A stretch of 64,000 nucleotides of DNA from Desulfovibrio aminophilus (GCF_023660105.1 NZ_JAMHGA010000012.1:1-64000); one strand, 5' to 3'; numbered from the stretch's first letter, positions 16,224 to 27,865 are shown. Numbers and translations: made by a program. The notes: generated by a model from the letters alone, not told the origin.

Positions 16224-17219
16224 ATGCGCCCGTCCGCCCTGTTCCGGTCCCTGTCAGCGTTTCTGCTCCTGCTGCTCCTGCTTCTGACGGCGAATCCGTC
16301 CCTGGCGCTGCGCTTCGCGGTCATTTCCGACACCCAGGGCCTGGACACGCGGCACGTGGTCAACACGCAGGTGCTGCGGGAGGTCCAGGACCGCATTCTG
16401 GAGCTGTCCCCCAGGCCGTCCTTCGTGGTGGTCACCGGCGATCTGGCCATCGTGGGCGGCGAGCCGGACGGCCGGACCCACTTCGCGGACTGGACCCAGG
16501 CCATGCGGCCCCTGGCCGAGGCCGGGATCGCGGTTTGGCCGGTGGTGGGCAACCATGACCTGTACGTCAACGGCATATTCGGCATGCAGTACCGCTGGCT
16601 CCAGGACGCCTTCATCAAGGCCTTTCCGGACGTGCCCCGCAATGGCCCCGAGGATTATGAGGGCTTGGCTTATTCCTTCGAGGACCGCGATTCCGGCTCG
16701 TTCTTCGCCGTGATCGACACCTACCATATCCCCAAGGCCATGGAGGACATCGTCTACACCCGGCGTGGACACCTGCGCGACGAGCAGCTGAACTGGCTGG
16801 ACGAGAAGCTGGCCGAGACCAAGGCCAAGCACCGCTTCGTCTTCGGCCACAATCCGGTGTTCTCGCCCCTGGACCACGAGCAGGCCTGCGCCGGGAACTG
16901 GTGCGATTTGTGGAAGATCATGAGCCGGGGCGGGGCGCGGGTCTATTTCTGCGGCCATGACCATCTCTACTCCCGCAAGGTCATCGAGGCCGGAACCCAT
17001 CCCTCGGCCGAGTCCGGCATGCTCCAGGTCATCACGCCCACGGCCGGGGGCAAGCCCACCAAGATCGACAAGCTGACCCTGGACGACTCCTGGCATCTCT
17101 GGAGCGGCCACGGCTTCGTAGTGGTGGACGTGGATGGCGACACGATCTCGGTCACGGCCTGGGGGCGCGGCCCCCACGGCTGGGAGCACATCGACGGATT
17201 CGACATCAAGTCCTACTGA
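16224..17219 (+). CDS. Exported calcineurin-like metallophosphoesterase
   Basis: A 331-residue protein from ATG 16224 (GGGGGAGA upstream). Residues 1-29 are a signal peptide with a long Leu run (FLLLLLLLLTANPSLA). The metal-binding motifs follow in order: SDTQ (~34-37), GDL (~73), GNHD (~109-112), GHNP (~210) and GHDH (~246). The first motif has Gln where many members have His (D-x-H). It is likely a periplasmic phosphohydrolase with a dinuclear metal site; the substrate cannot be inferred. The gene is monocistronic and is followed by the terminator of the opposing tRNA gene. Confidence 0.88.
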   Translation: MRPSALFRSLSAFLLLLLLLLTANPSLALRFAVISDTQGLDTRHVVNTQVLREVQDRILELSPRPSFVVVTGDLAIVGGEPDGRTHFADWTQAMRPLAEAGIAVWPVVGNHDLYVNGIFGMQYRWLQDAFIKAFPDVPRNGPEDYEGLAYSFEDRDSGSFFAVIDTYHIPKAMEDIVYTRRGHLRDEQLNWLDEKLAETKAKHRFVFGHNPVFSPLDHEQACAGNWCDLWKIMSRGGARVYFCGHDHLYSRKVIEAGTHPSAESGMLQVITPTAGGKPTKIDKLTLDDSWHLWSGHGFVVVDVDGDTISVTAWGRGPHGWEHIDGFDIKSY

Positions 17220-17313
17220 TTCCGGCCCGGATCGGCGGGGCGGCCCCGGCGTTGCCTCGCGGTCCGAGGCGCGCTATCGTCGCTGGAGCGGGCGCGGGGC
17301 CCGGAAACGCGAA

Positions 17314-17338
17314 ACGGACGCTCCGTCGGAGCGTCCGT
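17314..17338. terminator. Perfect palindromic hairpin between metallophosphoesterase and tRNA-Arg
   Basis: ACGGACGCTCCG and its exact complement flank a single central T, giving a 10-12 bp stem. T-rich sequence follows on the plus side (CGTTTTGTTCCTCG), so it can end the phosphoesterase transcript. It also sits about 18 bases beyond the 3' end of tRNA-Arg on the minus strand. Confidence 0.75.
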
Positions 17339-17355
17339 CGTTTTGTTCCTCGTTT

Positions 17356-17432
17356 TGGCGCGCCCGGGAGGACTCGAACCCCCGACCAAGAGCTTAGAAG
17401 GCTCCTGCTCTATCCACCTGAGCTACGGGCGC
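17356..17432 (-). tRNA. tRNA-Arg(UCU)
   Basis: On the minus strand the gene folds as a 77-nt cloverleaf. The acceptor stem is GCGCCCG/CGGGCGC with discriminator G and an encoded CCA. The D-arm has AGCTCAGGTGGATAGAGC, the anticodon loop CTTCTAA gives anticodon TCT, and the T-arm is GGGGGTTCGAGTCCTCC. All stems pair. Confidence 0.97.
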
Positions 17433-17494
17433 GCGGGGAGGATATTCCTAATCAAGCGGACGGCGCGGGTCAAGGCCCGTCGGCATGGAGCGGC

Positions 17495-18724
17495 ATGAGA
17501 CGATTCAAGGATTTCCCGGAATTCGAAGCGCATCTGGATTCGCTCGGCCTGTTCCGCATGGACCTGACGCTGGGCCGCATGGAGGCCTTTCTGCGGGCCT
17601 CGGGCGAACCGGAATTCCCGGCGGTCCAGGTGGTGGGCACCAACGGCAAGGGCTCCACCGCCACCTTCCTGGCCGCGCTGTTTTCAGCTCATGGCCTGCG
17701 CGCCGGGCTGTACACCTCGCCGCATTTCGTCAGCATCCGCGAGCGCCTGCTCGTGGACGGGGCCATGCTCCCGGAGGCGGAGTGGGTCGAGCTGGCCGAC
17801 GCGGCGACGGCGCTCGCCGATGGGCTGGACCTGACCTACTTCGAGCTGCTGACCTGCATGGCCGTGCTCGGGTTCCGGCGCGCCGGGGCGCGGGCCGCGA
17901 TCTGGGAGGCCGGGCTGGGCGGCTCCTGGGACGCCACCCGGGCCCTGCCCGCCGACATCGTGCTTTTCACGCCCATCGGCCTGGACCACGAGGCTATTCT
18001 CGGCCCGGGCCTGGAGCGCATCGCCCGGGACAAGGCCGGAGCCATGCGGCCCGGCGGCCTGGCCCTCACCGGCCCCCAGGAGCCGTTGGTGCTGGACGTC
18101 CTGTTCCGGCGGGCCGAGGAGGTGGGCGCGACCCTGTTGCGTTCCGAGGACCTGGCGGACCTGCCACCCGCCGCGAGCCTGGGACTGGCCGGTCCGCACC
18201 AGCGCGAGAACGCCCGTCTGGCCCTGGCCGCCTGGCGGCTGCTGGTGGAGGGGCAGGGCTGGAGCCGCGACCCCGAGGCCCAGGAGCGGGCCCTGTCCCG
18301 GGCCTTCATCCCCGGCCGCATGCAACGCGTGGCCCACGACCCGCCGCTCATCCTGGACGGGGCGCACAACGCCCACGCCCTGGCCGCCCTGGCCGCGGCC
18401 TTGCGCGAGGGCGGGGTGCGTCCGGCCGCGACGGTCTTCGCCTGTCTGAAGGACAAGGACCTGGAACCCATGATCCCGCTGATCCTGGCCCTGGGCGACG
18501 GGCCGATCCTGGTGCCCGGCATCCCGGACAACGAGCGGGCCATGCCGCCCGAGGAGCTCGCCGCGCGCCTGGGGCCCCGCGCCCGGCCGTGGGCGGACCT
18601 GGGCGCCGCGCTGAACCCGTTGGCGGGTTCATCCGGCCCTGTCCTGGTCTGCGGTTCCTTGTATTTACTGGCCGAGTTCTATAAACAAAACCCTTGGTCC
18701 CTCACGCGGCCCCAGGCCGCCTGA
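17495..18724 (+). CDS. folC: Bifunctional folylpolyglutamate/dihydrofolate synthase family protein
   Basis: A 409-residue Mur-ligase-fold protein from ATG 17495 (weak GGAG upstream). The ATP loop VGTNGKGSTATFLAALFSAHG is at ~46-66 and YTSPHFVSIRERL follows. FTPIGLDHEAILG and ILDGAHNAHAL are further FolC signatures. It adds glutamate to folates and, in many bacteria, to dihydropteroate. Its 3' end overlaps the longest possible selA frame, and the likely selA start is 17 bases past its stop. The frame can be extended upstream through the tRNA, but that is not credible. Confidence 0.93.
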   Translation: MRRFKDFPEFEAHLDSLGLFRMDLTLGRMEAFLRASGEPEFPAVQVVGTNGKGSTATFLAALFSAHGLRAGLYTSPHFVSIRERLLVDGAMLPEAEWVELADAATALADGLDLTYFELLTCMAVLGFRRAGARAAIWEAGLGGSWDATRALPADIVLFTPIGLDHEAILGPGLERIARDKAGAMRPGGLALTGPQEPLVLDVLFRRAEEVGATLLRSEDLADLPPAASLGLAGPHQRENARLALAAWRLLVEGQGWSRDPEAQERALSRAFIPGRMQRVAHDPPLILDGAHNAHALAALAAALREGGVRPAATVFACLKDKDLEPMIPLILALGDGPILVPGIPDNERAMPPEELAARLGPRARPWADLGAALNPLAGSSGPVLVCGSLYLLAEFYKQNPWSLTRPQAA

Positions 18725-18741
18725 CCCCCGAGGAGCAACTC

Positions 18742-20142
18742 GTGGCCAGCCTGTACCGACACCTGCCGTCCGTGGACCACGCCCTGGCGGCCCTGACCCG
18801 CGACCAGGAGTTCGCGCGCCTGCCCCGGCCTCAGCTCAAGGAGCTGGTGAACCGTTTCCTGGACCTCTGCCGCGAGGAAATCCGCTCCGGCGTGCTGGGC
18901 GAGGCCAAGGCCCTGAAGCTGGACGCGCTCCTGCCGCGCTTGGCGGCCTATGTCCGCAGCCACTCGCGGCCGCGCTTCCGCCGCGTGCTCAACGCCACGG
19001 GCGTGGTGGCCCACACCAACCTGGGCCGCTCCCTGCTGGCCGAGGGCGCGGTGGAGGCCGTGGCCGCCGCCTGCCGCCACTACTCCAACTTGGAGTTCGA
19101 CCTGGACACCGGGCGGCGCGGCAGCCGCTACTCCCACGTGGAGGAACTGCTTCGCCGCATCACCGGGGCCGAGGCCGCCTTGGTGGTGAACAACAACGCC
19201 GCCGCCGTACTTCTGGTTTTGGATACCCTGGCCAAGGATCGCGAGGTGATCGTCTCGCGCGGCCAGCTGGTGGAGATCGGCGGCTCGTTCCGCATCCCCG
19301 AGGTCATGGCCCGCAGCGGCGCGATCCTGCGCGAGGTGGGCGCCACCAACCGCACCCATCCCCGCGACTACGAGCAGGCCGTGGGCTCCCAGACCGCCGC
19401 CCTCATGCGCGTGCACGCCTCCAACTACCGCATCCAGGGCTTCACCAGCGAGGTGGGCCGCGAGGACCTGCGCGTCCTGGCCGACCGCTATGGCCTGATG
19501 CTCATCGAGGACCTGGGCAGCGGCAGCCTGCTCGACTTCTCCGAGTTCGGCCTGCCCGGCGAGCCCACGGTGCGCGCGGTGGTGGCCGCCGGGGTGGACG
19601 TGGTCACCTTTTCCGGGGACAAGGTCCTGGGCGGGCCGCAGGCGGGCGTCATCGTCGGCCGGACCGAGGCCGTGGAGGCCATCAAGCGCAACCCCCTGAA
19701 CCGGGCCCTGCGCATCGACAAGATGACCCTGGCGGCCCTGGAGGCCACCCTGCGGCTCTACCTGGATCCGGAGCTGGCCCGGCGCGAGGTGCCGACCCTG
19801 CGCATGGTGGCCACGCCCCTGGCCACGCTCAAGACCCAGGCCGGACGGCTGGCCCGGCTGCTCAAATCCGAACTTTCGCGGCACCTGGAGGTGTCCACGC
19901 GCGCGGGCGTGTCCCGCGTGGGCGGGGGCGCCTTCCCGGAACAGGACCTGTCCACGGTCCTGGTGGCCCTGACACCCCGCGATGGGCGGGGCGTGGAGGC
20001 CTTGCGCGAGGCCCTGCTGCACACCGACCCTCCGCTGGTGGGCCGGGTGGAGGGCGACGCCTTCTGCCTGGACCCGCGCACGTTGGAAACCAAGGAATTC
20101 GCCCTGGCGGCCCGGGCCCTGGCCCAGGCGCTCGGGGCATGA
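18742..20142 (+). CDS. selA: L-seryl-tRNA(Sec) selenium transferase
   Basis: A 466-residue PLP enzyme. GTG 18742 is chosen because AGGAG sits at 18731-18735; a TTG 48 bases earlier would overlap folC and has no ribosome site. The N-terminal LYRHLPSVDHAL matches the SelA start. RVLNATGVVAHTNLGRS, DTGRRGSRYSHVEELL and the PLP-lysine loop FSGDKVLGGPQAG are diagnostic. SelA converts Ser-tRNA(Sec) to Sec-tRNA(Sec) using selenophosphate. selB lies two genes downstream, so this locus supports selenocysteine incorporation. selD and selC are not seen in the window. Confidence 0.96.
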   Translation: MASLYRHLPSVDHALAALTRDQEFARLPRPQLKELVNRFLDLCREEIRSGVLGEAKALKLDALLPRLAAYVRSHSRPRFRRVLNATGVVAHTNLGRSLLAEGAVEAVAAACRHYSNLEFDLDTGRRGSRYSHVEELLRRITGAEAALVVNNNAAAVLLVLDTLAKDREVIVSRGQLVEIGGSFRIPEVMARSGAILREVGATNRTHPRDYEQAVGSQTAALMRVHASNYRIQGFTSEVGREDLRVLADRYGLMLIEDLGSGSLLDFSEFGLPGEPTVRAVVAAGVDVVTFSGDKVLGGPQAGVIVGRTEAVEAIKRNPLNRALRIDKMTLAALEATLRLYLDPELARREVPTLRMVATPLATLKTQAGRLARLLKSELSRHLEVSTRAGVSRVGGGAFPEQDLSTVLVALTPRDGRGVEALREALLHTDPPLVGRVEGDAFCLDPRTLETKEFALAARALAQALGA

Positions 20143-20155
20143 CGAGGAGCGCATC

Positions 20156-21541
20156 GTGACCAAGAAGAAAACCCCGGAATTGGAGTTGAAGCCGCAAAGC
20201 TGTTGGGACGTCTATGCCTCCAAGGCCCAGCGCGCGGCCATGGACGAAGTGGCCGGACGCTACGTGGATTTCCTGTCCCGCTGCAAGACCGAGCGCGAGA
20301 CCGTGGACTACGCAGTGGCCCGGGCCGCCGAGGCCGGGTTTCGCGAGGAGTTCAAGGGCAAGGCCGTGTACCGGATCATGCGCGGCAAGAGCCTGTTCCT
20401 GGCCCGCAAGGGCAAACGGCCGTTGTCGGAGGGCTTCCGGCTCGTGGGGGCCCACGGCGACACGCCGCGCCTGGACTTCAAGCAGCACCCTCTCTACGAG
20501 GAGGTCCAGGTGGGCCTGGCCAAGACCCACTACTACGGCGGCATCCGCAAGCACCAGTGGCTGGCCCGGCCCCTGGCCCTGCACGGGGTCGTGGTCAAGG
20601 CCGACGGCCGCGCCGTGCCGGTGGTCCTGGGCGAGGACCCGGCGGACCCGGTGTTCACCATCGCCGACCTCCTGCCGCACCTGGCCTACAAGCAGGTGGA
20701 GAAGAAGCTCTCCGAGGCCTTCGAGGCCGAGAAGCTGAACGTCATCCTGGGCCATGCCCCGGCCGTGAAGGGCAAGGACGAGAAGGAGAACGGCCGGATC
20801 AAGAAACGCCTGCTGGAGCTCCTGCATGAGCGCTTCGGCATCGTCGAGGCCGACCTGCTGAGCGCCGAGCTCCAGGCCGTGCCCGCCGGTCCGGCCCGCT
20901 TCGTGGGCCTGGACGGCTCGCTCGTCGGCGGCTACGGCCAGGACGACCGCTCCTCGGTGTTCTGCGCCCTGGAGGCCCTGCTGGCCGAGAAGACGCCCGA
21001 GCACGCCCAGGTGGTGGTCATCTGGGACAAGGAGGAGATCGGTTCCGAGGGCTCCACCGGGGCCCAGTCCCTGTTCCTGGAATACTGCCTCCAGGACCTG
21101 CTGGAGGCCTGGGAGCCCAAGTCCCGCCTGTCCAAGGTCTTCCTGGCCTCGGAGGCGATCTCGGCGGACGTGCACGCGGCCGTGGACCCGGACTACCAGG
21201 ACGTGCACGAGAAGCTCAATTCGGCCTACCTCGGCTTCGGTCCCTGCTTCTGCAAGTACACCGGTCACCGGGGCAAGGTCGGTGCCAACGACGCCCATCC
21301 CGAATACATCGCCCGGCTGCGCCGCGTGCTGGACGGCGCGGGCGTGCCCTGGCAGATGGCCGAGCTGGGCAAGGTGGACCTGGGCGGCGGCGGCACCGTG
21401 GCCAAGCACCTGGCCCGCTACGGCCTGGACATCATCGACATGGGCACGCCGGTGCTCTCCATGCACAGCCCCTTCGAACTCACCAGCAAGGCCGACATCC
21501 ACGCCACGATCCTGGCCCTGCGGGCGTTCCTGAAGAGCTAG
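20156..21541 (+). CDS. M18-family aspartyl-type aminopeptidase
   Basis: A 461-residue protein from GTG 20156 with GAGGAG upstream. The M18 motifs are present: [12 protein letters not shown] near residue 96 (metal His/Asp), [17 protein letters not shown] (bridging Asp), [16 protein letters not shown] (catalytic Glu pair), [17 protein letters not shown] and a late METGxP-like [15 protein letters not shown]. It should be a cytosolic dinuclear-zinc aminopeptidase that removes N-terminal residues from peptides. It is placed between selA and selB, 13 bases after selA, with no obvious functional tie to selenium. Confidence 0.93.
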   Translation: MTKKKTPELELKPQSCWDVYASKAQRAAMDEVAGRYVDFLSRCKTERETVDYAVARAAEAGFREEFKGKAVYRIMRGKSLFLARKGKRPLSEGFRLVGAHGDTPRLDFKQHPLYEEVQVGLAKTHYYGGIRKHQWLARPLALHGVVVKADGRAVPVVLGEDPADPVFTIADLLPHLAYKQVEKKLSEAFEAEKLNVILGHAPAVKGKDEKENGRIKKRLLELLHERFGIVEADLLSAELQAVPAGPARFVGLDGSLVGGYGQDDRSSVFCALEALLAEKTPEHAQVVVIWDKEEIGSEGSTGAQSLFLEYCLQDLLEAWEPKSRLSKVFLASEAISADVHAAVDPDYQDVHEKLNSAYLGFGPCFCKYTGHRGKVGANDAHPEYIARLRRVLDGAGVPWQMAELGKVDLGGGGTVAKHLARYGLDIIDMGTPVLSMHSPFELTSKADIHATILALRAFLKS

Positions 21542-21568
21542 CGGCGGGCCTCCCGCCAAGGAGCGATC

Positions 21569-23488
<1,920 letters not shown>

Positions 23489-23492
23489 GACG

Positions 23493-23521
23493 AAAAAAAG
23501 GCCGGGTTGTCGCCCGGCCTT
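23493..23521 (-). terminator. Rho-independent terminator for tRNA-His
   Basis: On the minus strand AAGGCCGGG and CCCGGCCTT form a 9-bp stem with a 6-base loop, followed by TTTTTTT. It lies ~25 bases past the tRNA-His 3' end. The stem also lies just past selB but has no T-tract in that direction. Confidence 0.88.
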
Positions 23522-23546
23522 GGAAGGGGAAGGTTCCCCGGAAAAT

Positions 23547-23623
23547 TGGGGTGAGTGATGGGACTCGAACCCACGGCAACCAGAGCCACAATCTGGGACT
23601 CTACCAACTGAGCTACACTCACC
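23547..23623 (-). tRNA. tRNA-His(GUG)
   Basis: The minus-strand cloverleaf has acceptor stem GTGAGTG/CACTCAC, discriminator C and an encoded CCA. It carries the extra 5' G (G-1, base 23623) that identifies tRNA-His. The D-arm is AGCTCAGTTGGTAGAGT, the anticodon loop ATTGTGG gives anticodon GTG, and the T-arm contains GGTTCGAGTCC. Confidence 0.97.
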
Positions 23624-23731
23624 GCAGAAGGAAGATGCGTATATCCGAGGCCCGGGCGGCGGTCAAGTGATTTCGTGACCCGGGTCTTCACGGGCCCCCG
23701 TTCCGGGGCCGAAGAAACCAAGGAAAGGTGC

Positions 23732-24982
23732 ATGGACAAACTCATCATCGAGGGCGGGGTTCCCCTGCGCGGCCGCATCCGCGTGAGCGGCTCCAAGAAC
23801 GCCGCCCTGCCCATCCTCATGGCCTGCCTGTTGGCCGAAACCCCGGTGCGGCTGGCCAACGTGCCGCGGCTGCGCGACATCCGAACCACCCTGAAGCTCC
23901 TGAACATCCTCGGCTGCGAGAGCGAGTTCGAGGAGAACGTGGTGCGGGCCCAGGTGGTCCTGCTCAAGCCCGAGGCCCCCTATGACCTGGTCAAGACCAT
24001 GCGCGCCTCGGTGCTCTGCCTGGGGCCGCTCCTGGCGCTGCTGGGCGAGGCCCGGGTGGCCCTGCCCGGCGGCTGCGCCATCGGGGCCCGGCCCGTGGAC
24101 CTGCACCTCAAGGCCCTGGAGCGCATGGGCGCGGCCTTCGAGCTGACCTCCGGCTACATCCTGGGCCATTGCAAGAAGCTCAAGGGCGCGCACATCACCT
24201 TCGACTTCCCCACCGTGGGCGGCACCGAGAACCTGCTCATGGCCGCCAGCCTGGCCGAGGGCGAGACCGTGCTGGAGAACGCGGCCCGCGAGCCCGAGGT
24301 GGCCGATCTGGCCAACTTCCTGAACGCCTGCGGAGCCAAGATCAGCGGCCAGGGCACGAGCGTCATCCACATCCAGGGCGTCTCCTCCCTGCATGGCTGC
24401 GAGTACCGGGTCATGCCCGACCGCATCGAGGCCGGAACCTTTCTGGTGGCCGCGCCCATCACCGGCGGCGAGCTGGAGATCCTGGACTGCCCGTTCCAGG
24501 AGCTGGACGCCCTGGTCTACAAGCTGCGCGAGATGGGGGTATGGGTCCAGGAGGACGGCGAGCGGGTCATCGTGCGCCGGGACGGCGAGCTCACCGGCGT
24601 GGACGTGACCACCCAGCCGCACCCGGGTTTCCCCACGGACATGCAGGCCCAGATCATGGCCCTCATGTGCGTTGCCAAGGGCGCGGGCTCGATTCAGGAG
24701 AAGATTTTCGAGAACCGCTTCATGCACGTCCTGGAGCTGGTGCGCCTGGGCGCGAACATCAAGCTCAAGGACCGCACGGCCGTGGTGCGCGGGGTGCCCA
24801 AGCTGGTGGGCGCGCCGGTGATGGCCTCGGACCTGCGGGCCAGCGCCTCCCTCGTGCTGGCCGGGCTGGCCGCCGAGGGCACTACCGAAGTGCAGCGCAT
24901 CTATCATCTGGACCGGGGCTACGAGAACATCGAGGCCAAGCTCTCGGCCGTGGGCGCGCGCATCCGCCGCGCGCCGGAGTGA
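23732..24982 (+). CDS. murA: UDP-N-acetylglucosamine 1-carboxyvinyltransferase
   Basis: A 416-residue EPSP-synthase-fold enzyme from ATG 23732 (AAGGAAAGG upstream). The N-terminal [15 protein letters not shown] (~20-34) and the catalytic loop [14 protein letters not shown] with Cys at position 115 match MurA exactly. It transfers enolpyruvate from PEP to UDP-GlcNAc, the first committed step of peptidoglycan synthesis. The catalytic Cys is present rather than the Asp of fosfomycin-resistant forms. The gene is monocistronic and converges with the small cytochrome gene. Confidence 0.97.
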   Translation: MDKLIIEGGVPLRGRIRVSGSKNAALPILMACLLAETPVRLANVPRLRDIRTTLKLLNILGCESEFEENVVRAQVVLLKPEAPYDLVKTMRASVLCLGPLLALLGEARVALPGGCAIGARPVDLHLKALERMGAAFELTSGYILGHCKKLKGAHITFDFPTVGGTENLLMAASLAEGETVLENAAREPEVADLANFLNACGAKISGQGTSVIHIQGVSSLHGCEYRVMPDRIEAGTFLVAAPITGGELEILDCPFQELDALVYKLREMGVWVQEDGERVIVRRDGELTGVDVTTQPHPGFPTDMQAQIMALMCVAKGAGSIQEKIFENRFMHVLELVRLGANIKLKDRTAVVRGVPKLVGAPVMASDLRASASLVLAGLAAEGTTEVQRIYHLDRGYENIEAKLSAVGARIRRAPE

Positions 24983-25002
24983 GGAGATTCCGCGTCGAGC
25001 GG

Positions 25003-25037
25003 GACGGCGGGGGAGGGGAGCCTCCCCCGACTCCGTC
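25003..25037. repeat. G/C-rich inverted repeat between murA and cytochrome genes
   Basis: CGGGGGAGG and CCTCCCCCG form a 9-bp stem with loop GGAG, extended by GACGG/CCGTC across a bulge. It occupies the gap between two convergent genes and may end both transcripts, but neither side has a T-tract. Confidence 0.5.
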
Positions 25038-25048
25038 CGCGCGCGGGA

Positions 25049-25333
25049 TCATTTCAGGCTGGAGTAGTAGGCGGCCAGATCCTGGATTTCGGCGTCGGAA
25101 AGCTTCTGGCCGATGCCGATCATGGATTTGGGTTCGCCCTTGCCCGCCTTGTAGTCCATCATCAGGCCGGTGAACTTCTTGGCGTCCATGCCGTTCAGGT
25201 TTTTCTTGGCGTTGTGGCAGCTGCACTTCTTGGCCAGGGCCTTTCCCGCCGCCGGGTCCGCGGCGGCAGCGATGTTCAGGCCCACGAACAGGGCCAGGGC
25301 GGCGATGCAGGATGCGAGAATGATGCGTTTCAT
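25049..25333 (-). CDS. Small periplasmic c-type cytochrome-like protein with CXCH motif
   Basis: A 94-residue protein, ATG at 25333 with GGAGG upstream. Residues 1-25 are a signal peptide ending IAAAA. The mature part has the single-domain cytochrome c plan: KALAKKCSCHNAKKNL at the N-terminus and a C-terminal helix LSDAEIQDLAAYYSSL, with a likely axial Met in KSMIGIGQKL. The haem motif reads Cys-Ser-Cys-His, one residue short of CXXCH. If real, haem attachment must be unusual; if one codon was lost in assembly it is an ordinary cytochrome. It is divergent from comEC, 70 bases away. Confidence 0.8.
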   Translation of the reverse strand: MKRIILASCIAALALFVGLNIAAAADPAAGKALAKKCSCHNAKKNLNGMDAKKFTGLMMDYKAGKGEPKSMIGIGQKLSDAEIQDLAAYYSSLK

Positions 25334-25403
25334 GGGTGCCTCCTGTTTTGAGGCACCCTAGCACGGTTTTCGGAAAAGCGCACGCCTGGAGGCGAAGCGG
25401 CGC

Positions 25404-27845
25404 ATGAATTCGGCGTTTTCGTCCGCTGCCGCGCCAGGGGGCTCCTCCCCGGCGCCGGGCCTCTTCGCTTGGCAGGTGCTCTTCCTGGCCTTCGTCCTCG
25501 GCCTGTTCTCCCTGGAGCATCCCGAGGCCGCCCTGGGCGCGCCGCTGCTCTGGCTGGCCGCGCGCGACCTGCGGGCCCGGCCCCTGGCCGCCTGGCTCCT
25601 GCTCCTGGCCTGGGCCCTGGGGCTCGGATACATGGCCCTGCGCGCGCCCGACCCCGCCCCCGAGACGCCCGCCTGGATGGAGAAGCGCGGAAGCGTTCCC
25701 CTGCGCGGGGTGGTGGAGGAGGTCCAGCCGCGTCCCGGCAAGCGGCTCGTGATCCTGCTGCACGACGTGGCCTGCACGGTGGACGGCGAGCCCTGGCGTC
25801 CGTCCGGCATGGTGGCCTGGACCTGGGAGTATCCCTCGGCCCGGCCGAGGCCGGGCCAGGAGGTGGAATTTTCCGCGCGCCCGCGTCCGGTGCGCGGCTT
25901 CGGCAACCCCGGGACCTGGGATTGGGAGGGCTTCTGGGAGCGCCGGGGCGTGGCCTGGCGGGTCTATACCCGGGGCGCTGACGAAAGCGTGGTCCTCGGG
26001 CCCGAGCCCCCGGCCGGTCCCGGCGGTCTGCGGCTCTTCCTGCGCGGCGCGGTGGAGGCACTGACCCCGCCGACTCCGGGCGGGGCGGTGGTCCTGGCCG
26101 TGACCACCGGCGACCGCTTCCTTCTCGACCCCGCCACCATCGAGCTCATGCGCGACGCCGGGCTGTCCCACAGCCTGGCGCTCTCCGGCCTGCATCTCGG
26201 CTTCGTCGCGGCCCTGGGGCTGGGGCTGGCCCATCTCCTGGGGCTCCTCCGTCCGAGCCTCCTCCTGCGCCTGCCCCGGCCCAAGCTGGCCGTGCTCCTG
26301 GCCGCGCCCCTGGTGCTCGGCTACGCCTGGCTGGGCCAGCCCGCGCCCTCGCTGCTGCGGGCCGCCTGCATGTTCGCCTCCTGGGGCGTCCTGCTCCTTC
26401 TGGACCGGGAGCGCGCGCTGCTGGACGGCCTGTTCCTGGCCCTGGCCGCCATCCTGGTGTTCGACCCCCTGGAGGTCCATGAATTGAGCCTCCAGCTCTC
26501 GGCCGCGGCCGTGGCCGGGATCGCCGTGTTCCTGCCGCCGCTGTGGCGGCTTCTGCCGGGGCGGAACCAGGGGGCCTGGCTGCCGCTGCGCTGGGCCTTG
26601 GGCATGCTGCTGGTGAGCCTGTGCGCCAACCTGGCCATCCTGCCGCTGCAGGCCTGGCACTTCGGGGCCGTGAGCCCCAATTTCCTGGCCAACCTCGTCT
26701 GGCTCCCGGTGCTCGGCCTGGGGGTCATGCCCCTGGGGCTGGCCGGGCTGGTCCTGGCCCCGTTTCTGCCGGGCCTGGCCGGGGCCTGCCTGGCCGGGGC
26801 CGCCTCCCTGTCCGACGCCGTGATGGGGCTCCTGGCCTGGGCCGATGGCCGGGGCTGGCTGCCCCTGGTCCTGACCCTGCGCCCGCTCTGGCCGGAACTG
26901 CTCGGCGGCGCGCTGCTCCTGGGCTGCCTGCCGCTGGTGCCGCGGGCGCGGCGGGTGCCTGTCCGGCTTCTGGGGCTCGGCCTGGGGCTCCTGTTCGTCC
27001 CGCACCTTTGGATCGCGGCCTCCGACGCCGTGGGCGGGACGCGCCTGGATCTCCTGGACGTGGGCCAGGGCCAGGCGGCGCTCATCGGCCTGCCGGGCGG
27101 GCGGCGCGTCCTGGTGGACGGCGGGGGATTCAACAGCCCGACCTTCGACGTGGGTTCCGCCGTGGTGGCCCCGGCCCTGACCTGGGGGAGGCCGCCCCGG
27201 CTGGAGGCCGTGCTCATGAGCCACCCGGACACGGACCACGCTCAGGGGCTCGGCGCGATCCTGCGCGGATTCGACGTGGGATTTTTCGCCTCGGCAGCCG
27301 AACCTCCCGAGGCCCTGCTCCGGGCCATCGAGGCCCGGGGCGTACCCCGGCGCGCCGTCCTGGCCGGGGACGTCCTCGGCCTGGGGCGCGGGCTGCGCCT
27401 TGAGGTGCTGCATCCGGAACAGGATGATCCGAAGCGCACCAACCGCGATTCGCTGATCCTGCGTTTGACCTGGGACGGCCGGGGTCTCCTCGTCCTGCCC
27501 GGGGACGTGGACCGGGTGGGGCTGCGGCAGGCGCTCGGCTCCGGCCGCGACGTCCGCGCCGAGGTGCTCGTGTTGCCGCACCACGGCAGCAAGGGGTCGC
27601 TGCTGCCGCGCTTCATCGACGCCGTCGGCCCGTCCACGGCCCTGGTTTCCTGCGGCTATCTCAACGGCTACGGCTTCCCCAACGGGGCCGTGGTGGACGA
27701 TCTGCGGGAGCGGGGCGTGGGACTTTGGAGCACGGCCCGCTGCGGCCGCCTGGAGGTCCGCTGGGCTCGGCCGGACGCGCCGGGCGCGCTGGAATTGTTC
27801 CGCCCCGAGCCTCCCGAGACGTCTTCGTCCGGTCTATTGCCATGA
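25404..27845 (+). CDS. comEC: ComEC/Rec2-family DNA internalisation protein
   Basis: An 813-residue membrane protein from ATG 25404. The N-terminal helices and an OB-like loop (~60-190) are followed by the competence domain with many transmembrane helices (~215-530; GLSHSLALSGLHLGFVAAL). The C-terminal metallo-beta-lactamase domain (~545-800) carries DVGQGQAALIG, SHPDTDHAQG and LPHHGSKGS. ComEC forms the inner-membrane channel for single-stranded DNA uptake in transformation, and the soluble domain is thought to degrade one strand. All three parts are present, so the gene looks functional, but no other competence gene is in the window. Confidence 0.93.
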   Translation: MNSAFSSAAAPGGSSPAPGLFAWQVLFLAFVLGLFSLEHPEAALGAPLLWLAARDLRARPLAAWLLLLAWALGLGYMALRAPDPAPETPAWMEKRGSVPLRGVVEEVQPRPGKRLVILLHDVACTVDGEPWRPSGMVAWTWEYPSARPRPGQEVEFSARPRPVRGFGNPGTWDWEGFWERRGVAWRVYTRGADESVVLGPEPPAGPGGLRLFLRGAVEALTPPTPGGAVVLAVTTGDRFLLDPATIELMRDAGLSHSLALSGLHLGFVAALGLGLAHLLGLLRPSLLLRLPRPKLAVLLAAPLVLGYAWLGQPAPSLLRAACMFASWGVLLLLDRERALLDGLFLALAAILVFDPLEVHELSLQLSAAAVAGIAVFLPPLWRLLPGRNQGAWLPLRWALGMLLVSLCANLAILPLQAWHFGAVSPNFLANLVWLPVLGLGVMPLGLAGLVLAPFLPGLAGACLAGAASLSDAVMGLLAWADGRGWLPLVLTLRPLWPELLGGALLLGCLPLVPRARRVPVRLLGLGLGLLFVPHLWIAASDAVGGTRLDLLDVGQGQAALIGLPGGRRVLVDGGGFNSPTFDVGSAVVAPALTWGRPPRLEAVLMSHPDTDHAQGLGAILRGFDVGFFASAAEPPEALLRAIEARGVPRRAVLAGDVLGLGRGLRLEVLHPEQDDPKRTNRDSLILRLTWDGRGLLVLPGDVDRVGLRQALGSGRDVRAEVLVLPHHGSKGSLLPRFIDAVGPSTALVSCGYLNGYGFPNGAVVDDLRERGVGLWSTARCGRLEVRWARPDAPGALELFRPEPPETSSSGLLP

Positions 27846-27865
27846 GATTGGTGACAGGCTATGAG
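27837..27865 (+). promoter_or_regulatory. Possible sigma-70 promoter for the MBL-fold gene
   Basis: TTGCCA (27837-27842) and TATGAG (27860-27865) are separated by 17 bases, matching TTGACA/TATAAT at 5 and 4 of 6 positions. It overlaps the end of comEC and sits ~70 bases before the GTG of the next gene. Confidence 0.4.
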
